Of a stretch of DNA of 64,000 nt, positions 1 to 10,813 are shown piece by piece. The notes beneath the pieces are model-generated. The model did not search any database and had not been told where the DNA came from. It saw only the letters and a list, made by a program, of their open reading frames with translations. Origin of the DNA: Thalassia testudinum. Its lineage: Eukaryota; Streptophyta; Magnoliopsida; Alismatales; Hydrocharitaceae. The DNA lies in NCBI GenBank assembly GCA_037157565.1, contig JAZHRO010000022.1:3472001-3536000 (forward strand), read 5' to 3'. The translations under genes were made by a program, and so were the position numbers. The number at the start of each line of letters is the position of its first letter. Within the stretch, counting starts at the first letter, position 1.

Positions 1-731
1 CTGAGGAATCAGGGAGTACTTTCCCTCCATTCCTCACCGGAGTAGGATTTCTCCCCATTAATGGCAGATGGACCTGTTTGTAAGAGTGGCGAGGAAGTTA
101 GGGGGTCTGTGCAACGGTTTTCAAAAGATAGGGACCAAAATGTAATTGGGTGTACTATTTTGCAAAGTGGGTCAAGATGACCTGTCCTTAGGTCCAAATT
201 TTGTTAAAAACCTAATTTTGATCTAAGGAATCCAGTGGTGAAGTTGGATTTTAGGTTTGACCACGTTTGACTGGATATTTTGCATAAAAACCCAAATTAG
301 GTCAATTGATGAGCTAAGACCCCAATCTAGGTCAAAATAGGTTCTAAATGCCAAATTGAAGGTTTTAAACCCTAGGGGATATTTTTACATGAATTTTATA
401 GGGTTTAGTTGATTTTTATCCTGACCAAAACCTTGTTGAATTAAGCGAGCCTGTTTTAGGGTTACAAGATGTCATTTAATTCCTGGATTGCGCATGAACC
501 TATTTCCAACACACTTTTTATCTTATTTAGATCATTTGACCTATGTTTTGCCTCTGAGAAATCCTGTTTATGTACTGCAATGGTAAAATTACAGTTTTAA
601 CCTTTATTTCATGTTTTCTTCTCAGAACACTTATTCCTTGAATTAAGCCCTTCTCTAGGTTATGTAGGAGCTCTTATTCTCTTTCTTAGGTCAAATTGAG
701 CTAGTTAGTGCTCATGATGAGGCTCTCATCA
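1..731 (-). mobile_element. Partial LTR, Athila-like C-related family
   Basis: The stretch aligns by eye with the last 590 bases of the LTRs of element C (near 30160-30751). Both have the phrases on pre-planned sites such as GGTCAAAATGAGCTAG and the terminal CTCATCA. The LTR ends at 731, and element B sequence resumes at 732 with ATATA, the likely right target duplication. The rest lies outside the window, so a solo LTR and one end of a full element cannot be told apart. No coding capacity is visible. Confidence 0.7.
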
Positions 732-803
732 ATATATCCTCGATTTATTCTACTTTCTCGCTTCTTCCCTGAGTGTTTTGGGAATTATTTGTGCATTTTT
801 GTG

Positions 804-860
804 AGCTGGGCTCTAGACAACTGGCCAATGTCCTATTACCCAGGCAACTTGCCAGCCATA
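804..860 (-). repeat. About 60-bp repeat, copy 1, in element B
   Basis: The unit starts GAGCTGGGCTCTAGACAA and ends CTTGCCAGCCATAC. A second copy lies at 1026-1085. The same pair occurs in A (5113-5170, 5340-5397) and G (43597-43657, 43817-43877). Confidence 0.7.
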
Positions 861-1025
861 CTTGTGCGGTGAAGTGTGGTTTATTTTTCTATTTTTATGT
901 TTCTTCTTTTTCTATCTTTCTTTTTTATTTTTTATTTTTTAGTAACATTTTTTTTTCCTTTTCTAAGTTGGTGGGTTCTTTGATCTAAGATTTACCTAAA
1001 AGCAATAGAATGAGTATGGTCATGT

Positions 1026-1085
1026 AGCTGGGCTCTAGACAATCGGCCAATGGGCTTTTACCCACGATAACTTGCCAGTCATACT
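1026..1085 (-). repeat. About 60-bp repeat, copy 2, in element B
   Basis: This is the second copy of the unit at 804-860, about 220 bp away. Spacing is similar in elements A and G. Confidence 0.7.
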
Positions 1086-1198
1086 ACCCTAGAAAGTTCA
1101 TTAGCTACCTAATTTCTGTAAAAACGTCGAAGAGTGAGTCAGTGCAAATAGTGTGTAGATGCTTAGGCTTAAAGTCCCCTCAAATTAGAGGGCAGGTT

Positions 1199-1217
1199 GA
1201 TAAGTCGTGTACTTATC
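1199..1217 (-). other. Conserved hairpin GATAAGT-N5-ACTTATC
   Basis: A perfect 7-bp inverted repeat with a 5-base loop. It is kept at the same place in A (5514-5532) and G (43992-44010), where only one loop base differs. An RNA stem in the element transcript is an inference. Confidence 0.6.
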
Positions 1218-1900
1218 ACCCCAATTTATTTGCCAAATTAAAATAAAATTACTTGGCGAGGACTCGAGACTAAGTCCACATTCGAGTGGACACCCGGGTT
1301 GATTAAGCCCGAAGAGCTGAAGAGTCTAAGTGTTCAGGTCCTAAAGTATCACTTTCTAAAGTGAATAACTTCCAAATGTCTAAGTTCTCTTCTCCTAATT
1401 TTATTTTTTTCTCTTTTTTTTTATCTTTTTGAATTTTTAATTTTTTTTAAAGAAAAGAAATTCTACAAAGCTAACAAAATAATTTTAGGATTAAGTATCC
1501 ACGCCCCATACGTAAATGATGTAATGTCCTCATTGTAGAAATAAAGACATGAAATAGGCGGAATAATAGAATATCATCTGAGTTTTGTGACAATCCGATT
1601 AGCTTCGCAGAGAGAAGAGAGTATACACACGCGCTAGGTTTAATGCCTTTAGCTAGGCATAAAACACAAACAAAGAAAAGGTTAAGAATTCACAGGTATG
1701 GGTCAGAATCAGAAATAAAAGATCGATCCTTAAATCCATCAGCAGAAGATGTCCACAGATGTGGACTAAGTTATGGTGCAGACCCATGCGCTAGGGTTGA
1801 GTGGTTCTAAGGTTCTGGATGAAAATCACCTAGAACTGAAGATTATTGAGCTTGCGGGGTCGAGCTGCAGTTTTGCAGTGTGCAACCCAAGTCTGAAGAG

Positions 1901-2789
1901 TCAGACAATTGGTAGATCTGATTTACTAGGTTCATATGTCCACTTAGAGTTCATCTCAGAAAGATAATCAATTGTTATGTACTTGAGTTGCACATCCTCA
2001 ATATCAAAATTATTATAAGGGTCTTGGTAGAAGGTAGGTGGTTTCAAGTCAACAGGAACCCTTAAGTCCAAAATTGTATTTCCCTCAGAATTAGCCCCCC
2101 AGATTTTAACTTCCAAATTTCTATCCTCCAACATCAAGTGTTCAGGTTCTGGGACCTTTAGATCGTTGTGCACCCCATCTAAAATATCCAAGTCAAACAG
2201 TTGTGGCTGAATCATGATTGACTTGCGCACAATGATCTCAAAAGTATGATCATTCAGCTCTTTGGGGTGTGGTTGAGGAAAGGGGCCACTGATTGGATCA
2301 TCTAGTAAATGAGGATTCAGATCCTCTAAGTTAGCCCCAACCAGATCACAATCTTTAATAATCGGACTATCAAATGGTTCATCATACTCCTCGAGCCCAT
2401 TTGTCTCACTAAAATCATTTTCCTTAACTTGAAGTGAGACATCACTCAGAGATTCCTCACCCTCATAATTAAAGAATTCTTGATCTTCATTTATATATGT
2501 CTCAAAATCATATGTCATTTCATGGTTCATGGAGACATGTTTTTCGTCTTTCCTTAGCTTAAGGATCTCGGGTGAAGCAATCGGTTCATCCTCAATCGAT
2601 TGCTCTAGACCAACCTGGACACCTCCAGTCTCTGAACATGTATCCCCCTCGACAAGCGCCTGAGCAGATTCAGACATTGGCGTTCCTGAAGGGGGTTCAT
2701 CTTGAGAATCATCCCAAGATTGGATTAGGGCAACCACAAATTTCATCCTCAATCTTGATAATTTCCCAAGTAGAAACTCACCCAGACCC
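1901..2789 (-). pseudogene. Gag-like acidic protein of element B, C-terminal part
   Basis: I recognise no named domain. The open frame extends to 2872, but its first 28 or so residues come from the LTR of inserted element A, so the B coding part starts near 2789. It begins with a basic segment (GKLSRLRMKF) and continues into a strongly acidic region with DEPFDSP and EDLNP motifs, ending in a conserved LKPPTFYQDPY block. The same order of motifs is found in A (5997-6851) and G (44690-45394). The N-terminal half lies at 10225-10813. No zinc knuckle, protease or polymerase motif is seen. A Gag-like structural or accessory role is inferred only from its position directly after the leader. Confidence 0.6.
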
Positions 2790-3504
2790 TGTTGAAGCGG
2801 GAAATTATCCCAAATAGATTTAGGTTTGGAAAACCTGTCATTGTAGAGTAATTTGCGAGAAAAACCCGTCAAAAGATAATTTTAACCGAAACTCAAAAGG
2901 AATTCCGGGTCGAACACAGGGAGGCGGATGTTTGATTAAAAATCGTGTTTGTTTTGTTGTTACGTAGCAGATTTGCTAGTTGAATTGAATCTATATTAGC
3001 TATCTACATAAAGAATAAAGAAGAGAGAGAGAGAACAATACAAATAAAGACAAAATAGAGATGGAATGGACAGGTATTTCTTAATCATTGAATCAAATTC
3101 ATTACAACTATTCATTACACAAGAAAGTAGGAAATCCTACAACTAGAAAGCGGTAAATCTACTCCAGAAAGCAGTAAAAAGAAGGGAGGTGAGAAATTAT
3201 CCTCCTTGACGGCTGCTTGGAGGACGAGCCACCTTGACGGAGCCCCCAGAAGAACATGGTGAGATGCTGGATGAAGGAGAACAATGATGGACAACGAAGG
3301 ACAGAGCAGGGAGATGTCGCAGCGGGATTTGCTTCCTGAATGGTGGTGAGAAGACAACCGCTGGATGCTCCACAAAGGAGGTGTGAAGATGGAAAATTAT
3401 TTTTGTAACTCTAATGGTGCATCTCGAGTTTAGGACTAGCTCGTAGAGCCTTTGAGGGGCTGAGAGAAGAGAGGAAAGGATGAGAAATATGTGGGGGGTC
3501 GGGC

Positions 3505-3512
3505 TATTTATA
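3505..3512 (-). promoter_or_regulatory. TATA box of A-type LTR
   Basis: TATAAATA on the minus strand, about 60 bp downstream of the TGACG inverted repeat. An equivalent sits at each related LTR, for example TATAAAA at 63210-63216 in the plus-strand solo LTR. Confidence 0.55.
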
Positions 3513-3569
3513 GGTGTAGAGGTTGGGGGTAAATAGGTCATTTTATCATGCAAACATTAAATGGGGAAT

Positions 3570-3599
3570 CTTTAGTGACGGATATAACCGTCACTAAAG
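3570..3599. promoter_or_regulatory. Inverted TGACG pair, as-1-like
   Basis: A perfect 12-bp inverted repeat with 6 bases between the arms; each arm contains TTTAGTGACGG. TGACG is the core bound by TGA-type bZIP factors in as-1 promoter elements. Degenerate copies occur near 9597, 40390, 42210 and 56300. Confidence 0.5.
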
Positions 3600-4084
3600 G
3601 ACCTACATCGGTGAAAAATGTGTGTGCGCCTCCGCCTCTTCTTCCATGCACGCAATGCATATGCATAATCGTGCACTCTCAGCTGTTCGATCAAGAGATC
3701 GGACAGGTTAAACACATGCATCGTCGCTTCTTCTTCAACGCCTACGCTCGCTCGAGTGCAATGATGCGTTGGATCATGTGTTATCACGTGCGTGCGCGAT
3801 CCTCAACCATCCATGCTGCCATGTCGCCTGTTCTTCGCCACATGATGTGCATCGCACGGCTGAATTGTGTCACTCCTTGATTTGAGGCACGCGGGGCTTT
3901 GAACCCGCACCCTTTCCTCGCGTTAATGTGCAAGACCATTGTACTGAGGCCGCTGCTTTGACGCGTGAATAGTTTCATGCTTAGCCGATCTTGGCCGTTG
4001 GATCTTCATCCAACGACCGAGATCTCTCATCGCAAGAGTCTTCAGGAGTCGAGCGGAGGGGTGCGACTGGGTGCGGATGGTTGG

Positions 4085-4106
4085 GATGGTGCTACGTGGT
4101 ACCATC
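4085..4106. promoter_or_regulatory. 22-bp palindrome around an ACGT core, A left LTR
   Basis: Near-perfect palindrome of the form GATGGNNCNACGTGGNNCC followed by ATC. Matching copies are at 13506, 41008, 47959, 56842 and 62837. ACGT cores are typical bZIP and bHLH targets. Confidence 0.5.
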
Positions 4107-4560
4107 TTGACCGTCCATTTTCATATGCTTGTAGGTGGTGCCATGGATGTCGAATTGGATCGTTTTTCGCACCATTGAGCTGCGATCGTCTATCCGAACT
4201 CATCAGTGAGGTAGGATTTGTCGTCTAAAGAATGGATTTACACCACTTGACCCCTTGACCTCTGATCTTTCTCGTACTACATTTGATACTATAGAAATCT
4301 GATCGGGGTGATCTTTGAGTCGTTGAACTCCGATCGTCGCCCTGATTAGATCCATATGGTTGGATCTTCCATCTGAGGTTCTGATAAGATATGGCCCTAT
4401 TTCCTAACCACCGAAAAGGAGAAATTAACCTAAAATTTATACAACCTAATCTAAATGCATGATGATGCATGTTATGCAATATTTATAATGTATGATGCAA
4501 CTTTATGTCTAAGAACACGCAAAAATAGATGGTTTATTTGATATAAACACGTTTACATCA

Positions 4561-5996
4561 CACCCCCATGTCTATCTTTTGCTAGTCCTAGCAAAACTAC
4601 ATGTTATTTATAAGATAATTAGAATCAGATTTCTTGGGCAAAAGTTATTTCTCAATACTTAAGGATTTCAACTAAGACCTGAACTAGAGAGACACAACAG
4701 TGCTTGGGTGTCTGCCAAAATGTAAACCGCCTCATGCCCTTACCTTATTCAAAAAAAGGATCTTTTTTTCTTTTCTTCTTTTCTAATTTTTTTGGATTTT
4801 TGAGTTAGGGTTTTGGGGCAACTTTCTATGGCCAGTCAACCCACTCAAGACTCATGAGAACTCTAAGTTCTAAGCATCTTTTCATGAATGTGATAGACTC
4901 ATTGATTGACAATCAGAACGGACTTAAGGTTTCTACACCCCTAGGTGACCTTAAAGGGAATTCTGCCTAAAGGTGTATCTATCCAATTGGTAGCTTTCTC
5001 CCTACTTTTACTTTTATGGGGTCAACACAAGGGTGAACTCAGTGTATATCTCCTCGATTTATTCTACTTCTTTGCTTCTTCCTAACTATTTGGGAAATAT
5101 ATGTGCATTTCTTGAGTTGGGATCTAGACAATGACCAATGAGCTGTTACCGCCAACAACTTGCTAGCCTTACTCGTGCAGTGAAGTGTGGCTTATTTCTA
5201 TTTTTTTCTTTTCTTTTCTCCTTTTCTATTTCTTTTTCTTTCCTTTTTGGATATTTTTTCTTTTTCTTGTCTTTCTTTAAGTAGGTGGCTAGCCTGTTCT
5301 AAGATTTACCTAAAGGCAATAGGAAAAGAATGGCCGTGTGACTAGGCTCTAGACAATCAACCAATGGGCTGTTACCCACGATAACTTGCCAGCCATACCA
5401 CCTTAGAAGGTTCATTAGCCATCCAATTTCCTTTAAAATCGTCGAAAAGTGATTCAGTGAAAAGTATGTGTAGATGCTTAGACTTAAAAACTCTTTAAAT
5501 CAGAGGGTGGGTTGATAAGTCGTGTACTTATCATCCCAACTTATTTAACCAATTAAAATTTGAATTTTGAATGGTGAGGATTCAAGAAACAAGTCCATAG
5601 TTTGGTGGACACCCGGGCTAATTAAGCCCGAAGACTTGAAGGGTCTAAGTGTTCAAGTATACAATTTTATTCTCTAAGATTGAACATTTTCTAAAGCCTA
5701 AGTTCTCTTTCCTAATTCCAAAATATTTTTTTAATAAATAAAAAGAAAATAAAAAGAATCTACAAAGCTAACAAAATAATTTAGAGATGAATATCCGACC
5801 CCCATGCCTATCTAATGCAATGTCCTTATTGTATTAAAAAGACATGAAACGATGTGGAGTAGACTAGAAAATACCTAAATTGCGTGAATAATAGGTCGGA
5901 TCTGAGATAAAAAGAAACTGTACATGTGTTGAATTTAGTACCTTCAACTAGGCACACTATACAAAGAAGAAGAAATAAAGAATCCACAAGCGTAGG
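4561..5996 (-). other. Element A polypurine tract and 3' non-coding region
   Basis: The tract adjoins the LTR; on the plus strand it reads CACCCCCATG. The rest has no credible coding frame. It contains the two 60-bp repeats (5113-5170, 5340-5397) and the hairpin (5514-5532) described for B. Confidence 0.65.
5514..5532 (-). other. Conserved hairpin, element A copy
   Basis: Identical 19-base stem-loop to that at 1199-1217. Confidence 0.6.
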
Positions 5997-7638
5997 TCAG
6001 AATCGGGATAAAAGATTCACCTCAGGACTTGCCAGCAGATGTCCACAAATGTGGACCAGATTGTGGTGTAGACCCATACCCCATGGTCGAATATATCTAA
6101 GGTTCTGGATAAAAATTATCCAAAACCTAAGATTAGCATGCAAGTGGGGTCGGACCTGCGACTTGTGAGGATGCAACCCAAGTCTAAAAAGTCGGATAGC
6201 AGAGAAATCAAGCTCAAAAGGATAATCAATGAATTTATACTTGGGTTGGATATCCTCTGAGTCAAAAATGTCATAAGGGTCCTGGAAGAAGGTTGGTGGT
6301 TTCAAACAAATAGGCACCCTTAGAGTCAATCTTCTACTTCCTTTGGAATTGGATTCCCAAATCTTCATTTCCCAACTCTTATCTCCCACAATCAGGACCT
6401 CAGATTCCGGAACCTCTTGCATAATAATCACCTCATTTAAAATTTTCAAGTCCAAGATTGATGGTTGAATCAAAATTGACTTGGATCTAGTGATCTCAAA
6501 ATCAAAATCAACAATATGCTTAATGAGGTGTGATTGAGGAATGAGGCTTTGAATTGAATCCTTAATAACAGGATCTGAATCTGCCATGCGAGCCCCAATA
6601 GGATCAAATTTGTCAATTTTAGGGCCATCAAATGATTCATCTAATTCCTCAGGCCCAGTCGTCTCACTGAAATCATATGCCTCAAACTCAGGTGAGACTT
6701 CGCATAATGATTCTTCACCTTCAGAATCAAAGAACTCTAAGTTCGCATTAATGTTTATCTTAAAATCATCAATCACTTTTTGTTCTATGGAGATATACGT
6801 TTCCTTGTACCTCGGCTCAGGGATCTCAGGTGAATAAATCAATTCATCCATATTTGATTGCTCTAGAATAACCTGGTCAACCCTGATCTCGTAAAGCGTG
6901 TCCCCCCAACAAGTGCCTGAGAGGATTTTGACATTGGCTCTCCTGATAGGGGTTTATCCTAGGAATCATCCCAAGATTGGACTAGAGCAATCACAAATCT
7001 CATCCTCAATTTTGATAACTTCCCAAGAAAAACTCACTCGGGTCCTTATCCTTAATATCCTGGAGCCAATCCAATAAATACTTGTTAAGATCGTCAATCA
7101 TTTCAATCAGAGGATCCAATTCTTTAGGGCAAGGTGTTGGCTGATCTTCTAAAGAATGTATGGTATTCCTTAAGTTAGCCAACACCTTATCTTGGACCTG
7201 GTTAACCTGAACCAAATGGTTTGGTTCAGGGTTGGGCAGGTTTGGGTTCAGTGTAGGGGAATCAATGAATCGAGGTTCTTCATACCCTCCCTGATAATAG
7301 GTCATTTCAGGTTGTTCATAAAGAGGTGATGACCCATATGCAATGCAATTTGGAGAAGGGTAAGGATCATCATATCCTTCTTGATTATAGATCATATTAG
7401 GTTGTCCAAATGAGGGCGGTGATCTATAATCGATGTAGCTCAGAGAAGGATAAGAATCAAGATCATGGTGTCTAGGGTTAGACCTTTAACACGGAGGTCC
7501 GAAACTGTATTCCCAATTAGGATTATCCCAACTAGAAGATAGATGAGAATAAGTCTAGTTGGAATAATAATCATTTTGGGAATAAGTAGTGGTAGGAGAG
7601 TTGGAGTGCAAGTGCGAATAGGATGTGGAAGGATCCAT
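5997..7638 (-). pseudogene. Gag-like acidic protein of element A, broken
   Basis: The start is taken at an ATG ending at 7638, matching the start region of the G and B copies. The N-terminal part is rich in Tyr, Pro, Asp and Ser, with DYRSPP and IYNQEGY motifs, and holds two in-frame stops. A helical stretch with QVQDKVLANLRNTIHSLEDQ follows. After a frame change near 6850-7020 comes the acidic C-terminal part, with NANLEFFDSEGEESL and CLKPPTFFQDPYDIF. Family and function are unknown. The position after the primer site and leader suggests a Gag-like role. No catalytic motif is visible. Confidence 0.6.
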
Positions 7639-8790
7639 GACAAAATGGAAGGAAGAAAGGTGCTCTGCAATATAAACAATCAAACATGTCCTTAAGTGGG
7701 CTAGCCTAAAGACCTACAGACTCCCAGAACCCATCTTGAGATGAAGAAACAATTTGATCTACTTCTTTCCGGTCAATCCAACCAGTTAGAGGGAGGGGCT
7801 GGGGAGAAAGTTCTTTCCTTGGCTTTCGCCTTAGGTTCCTTTGATACCCCAAATCACGATCATTCGATTCTACTCCCCTAGCTAGACATCAGATTGAATG
7901 GTAGAAGCAGACTAATCGAAAATAATATTGATCTGGGCTCTGAAGAGCGAGTTTAATCCTTAAAGCCAACGCCTACTCTGTTTTAATTAGGATTAGGTTT
8001 GAATGTATTTTGGAATGTGCTAGGTTCTTTATCTAGGTTGTGCCCTTAATGATTAATTGATATGTGTGTGTGCACAACCAATGGTTTTCAAGTCAGATTA
8101 TTTTTAGATGTGGTGAATTTTAGGGTTTAAATCTTGCTTAGTAGCTTTTAGGATTCAACTTTAGGTATATTCAATCAAGTTCAGTTGGCATACCATGTTT
8201 TGAAAGCACAGGTGAAGATGTCTTTAAAGCTTAAAAAAAAAATGTGGAGTGCCTGGTAAATCCCTAAAAGTTGAACCTATGTGGCAGCTACTTGATGAGT
8301 TATTTTTAGTTGAAGTGGTGTGGCCCAAACAACTCAAACAATTGACCTAATGCACCATTTAATTAGGCACATAAGTGATTACTTAATCTGATTTCTACAC
8401 AATTATGTGTTGATGAGTGTACTGGTCCCAAAGATCGGGTTGTCGGTTGAGTATGAAGAATCAGAAGAGGATGTGTACCTCTGTGAGATTTTTTAAAATT
8501 TTTCTTTATATGCGGAGGGTGAGGCGGGTGGAAGTGTCAAACAAACAATCAGAACTAACCTCAGAGTTTATGCAAGCTCCTAGGTTAATTAGGGTTTGTG
8601 GTATTAGGTGGTGGAATGAAATCTAGTGGGTGGGGAGGTGGGGTTACTTACAGATCCTTCAACAACACTTTACTCCAATCTACTGCTTTTGCTCACCTCG
8701 AGAGAGCACTTGCAATCATAATAAGAAAGGAGAGAAGTGAGGTAAATGATCAGTAAGTTAGAAAATGAAAGAAATCAAATAGCGTCGCCT
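7639..8790 (-). other. Element A leader
   Basis: A leader of about 1.1 kb between primer site and gag-like start, with no credible gene. It is colinear with 10814-12053 in B and 46160-47290 in G. It contains an 8-bp inverted repeat (8036-8043 and 8072-8079). Confidence 0.55.
8036..8079 (-). other. Leader stem-loop GGTTGTGC/GCACAACC, element A
   Basis: Two perfect 8-base arms separated by 28 bases. The same arms occur in B at 11224-11231 and 11262-11269. In G the left arm is lost. Confidence 0.5.
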
Positions 8791-8807
8791 CCCTGACAAC
8801 AGCACCA
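8791..8807 (-). promoter_or_regulatory. Element A primer binding site, decayed tRNA-Asp type
   Basis: Plus-strand CCCTGACAACAGCACCA lies three bases from the 5' LTR. It is a mutated form of the tRNA-Asp 3' end CCCCGGCAACGGCGCCA seen intact in element C. Confidence 0.7.
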
Positions 8808-8810
8808 AAA

Positions 8811-10224
8811 TGTTGAAGTAGAAAATCATTGCAAATAGATTTGAGTTTGGAAAACCCACCATTGTAGTGTAATTTGCGAGAAAAATCTGTTAATAGAAAA
8901 TTTTAATCGAAACTCAAAAGGAATTCTAGGTTAAACATAGGGAGGCAGATGTTTGATTAAAAATTACATTTGTTTTGTTGTCACGATGCAGATTAGCTAG
9001 TTGAATTGAATCTATATTTGCTATCTACTTAAAGAATAAAGAATATAAGAGAGAGAGAATAATACAAATAAAGACAAAATAGAGAGAGAATAGACAAGTA
9101 TTTCTTAATCATTGAATCAAGTTCATTACAACTACTCATTACACTAGAAAGCAAGAAATCTTACAACTAGAAAGCGTTAAATCTTTTCTAGAAAGTAGTA
9201 AAGAGAATGGAGGTGAGAAATTATCCTCCTTGACGGCTACTTGGAGGACGAGCCGTGTTGACGGAGCCCCCAGAAGAACGTAGTGAGATGCTAGATGAAG
9301 GAGAATGACGACGGATGAAGGAGAATGGAGTAGGGCGACGTCACAGCGGGATCCGCTTCCCGAATGGCCATGAGAAGACAACTGCGGGATGCTCCACGAA
9401 GGAGGTGAGAAGATGGAAAATTAATTTTGTAACTCTAATGGTGCATCCCGGGTTTGGGACCAGCTCGTAGACCCTTTGAGGGGTTGAGAGAAGAGAGGAA
9501 GGGATGAGAAATATGTGGGGATTGTAGGACTATTTATAGGTGTAAAGGTTGGGGGCAAATAGGTCATTTTATCATGAAAGCACTAAATGGGGGGTCTTTA
9601 GTGACGAATATAACTGTCAATAAAGGCCCCACATCGGTGAAAAACATGTGCGTGCCTCCACCTCTTCTTCCATGCACGCAACACATATGCACGATTGTAC
9701 TCTCTCAACTGTCCGATCAAGAGATCGAATGGCTTAAATGCATGCATCGTCGCTTCTTCTTTAGCACTTGCGTGTACCCACATGTGATAACACGTTGGAT
9801 CGTGCATCATCGCATGGGTGCATGATCCTTGATCATCCAAGCTGCCACGTCGTTTGTTCTCCACCGCACGATGTGCATCTCACGGCTGAATTGCATCGCA
9901 CCTTGATTTGAGGTGTGCGGGGCTTCTAACCCGCTATCTCTCCTCGCATTAAGGTGCAAGACCTCTGTGCTGAGGCCACCACTTTGATGCCTGGATCGTT
10001 TCATCCTCAACTGATCTTGGCGGTTGGATCTTCCATCTGAGGCCTCGATAAGATATTGCCCTATTTCCTGACCACAAAAAAGGAGAAATTGACCTAAAAT
10101 TTATACAACCTAATCTAAATGCATGATGATGTATGTTACGTAATATTTATAATGTATGATACAACTTTATGTCTAAGAACAAGCAAAAATAGACTGTTTA
10201 TGTGAAATAAACATATTTAAATGA
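8811..10224 (-). repeat. Element A 5' LTR (right), with internal deletion
   Basis: It aligns with the left LTR but lacks about 362 bp. The left LTR holds GTTGGATCTTC at 3997-4007 and again at 4359-4369; the right LTR has a single copy at about 10023, so the deletion joined these repeats. The terminal CA has become GA. Confidence 0.8.
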
Positions 10225-10813
10225 GGCCCCTATCTCTAACATCTTGGAGCAAATCCAATAAAGAGCTCATCAATCACTTTGATCATAGGCTCTAATGCTT
10301 CAGTGCATGGTGTTGGCTAAGATTCTAAAGATTGTATAGTGTTCCTTACGTTATTCAACACCCTATCCTAGACCTGGTTTACAGAATGGTTCGGTTCAGG
10401 GTTGGGTGGGTTTGAGTTCAATCTAGGGGAGTCAAGATATTGAGTTTCTCAGGTCCCTCCCTGATAGTAGGTCATTTTAGGTTGTTCAAAGAATGGTGGT
10501 GACCTATATTCAGCATATTCCTGGGGAGGGTAGGTGTTATGGTCAACATATCTTTCTTGATTGTAATCGGGTTAGGTTGATCATCAAAGAGTGGAGATCT
10601 ATAATCATTGTAGCTCTGGGAAGGATAATAATCATAGTCTTGTTGTTCAGGGTTAGGCCCTGGACACTGAGGTCCGGAATCATATCCCCAATCAAAGTTA
10701 TCCCAGCTAGTGGATGGGTAGTCAAAAATCGAGTTGGGATAGTAATCATCTTGAGGATAAGTGTTGGTAAGAGTGTAGTATGGGAAATGTGTGAAAGATG
10801 TGGAAAGATACAT
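10225..10813 (-). pseudogene. Gag-like protein of element B, N-terminal part
   Basis: It starts with MYLSTSF and runs into a low-complexity region rich in Tyr, Asp, Pro and Asn, with TYPQDDYYPN and NDYRSPLFDDQPN motifs that match G nearly residue for residue. A frame break follows near 10570. The remainder to 10225 is readable against the G copy, as the QDRVLANLRNTIQSLE-like helical segment. The gene continues at 2789 on the other side of element A. It is broken by that insertion and by the frame change. Confidence 0.55.

Larger units (their letters stand above)
732..1900 (-). other. Element B 3' non-coding region
   Basis: No coding sequence is seen. The region aligns with 5040-5996 of element A and 43500-44689 of element G. 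It holds two copies of a roughly 60-bp repeat and a short perfect hairpin, listed separately, plus T-rich tracts. In the sense of the element it lies between the gag-like stop and the polypurine tract. Confidence 0.65.
2790..4560 (-). repeat. Element A 3' LTR (left)
   Basis: The LTR runs from TGTTGAAG to TTTACATCA. It carries a (GA)n tract near 3024, a TATA box on the minus strand (3505-3512), an inverted TGACG pair (3570-3599), a CACGTG-type palindrome (4085-4106), and CATGCA motifs near its outer end (4456-4480). All are shared with the other A/B-type LTRs. Confidence 0.85.
2790..10224 (-). mobile_element. Element A: complete non-autonomous Athila-like LTR retrotransposon nested in B
   Basis: Both LTRs are present (2790-4560 and 8811-10224), flanked by the 5-bp duplication GACCC (2785-2789) and GGCCC (10225-10229) with one mismatch. 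In its own sense the order is 5' LTR (right), primer site, leader, gag-like gene, 3' non-coding region, polypurine tract, 3' LTR (left). It interrupts the gag-like gene of its relative B. No pol domain is present. Confidence 0.85.
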
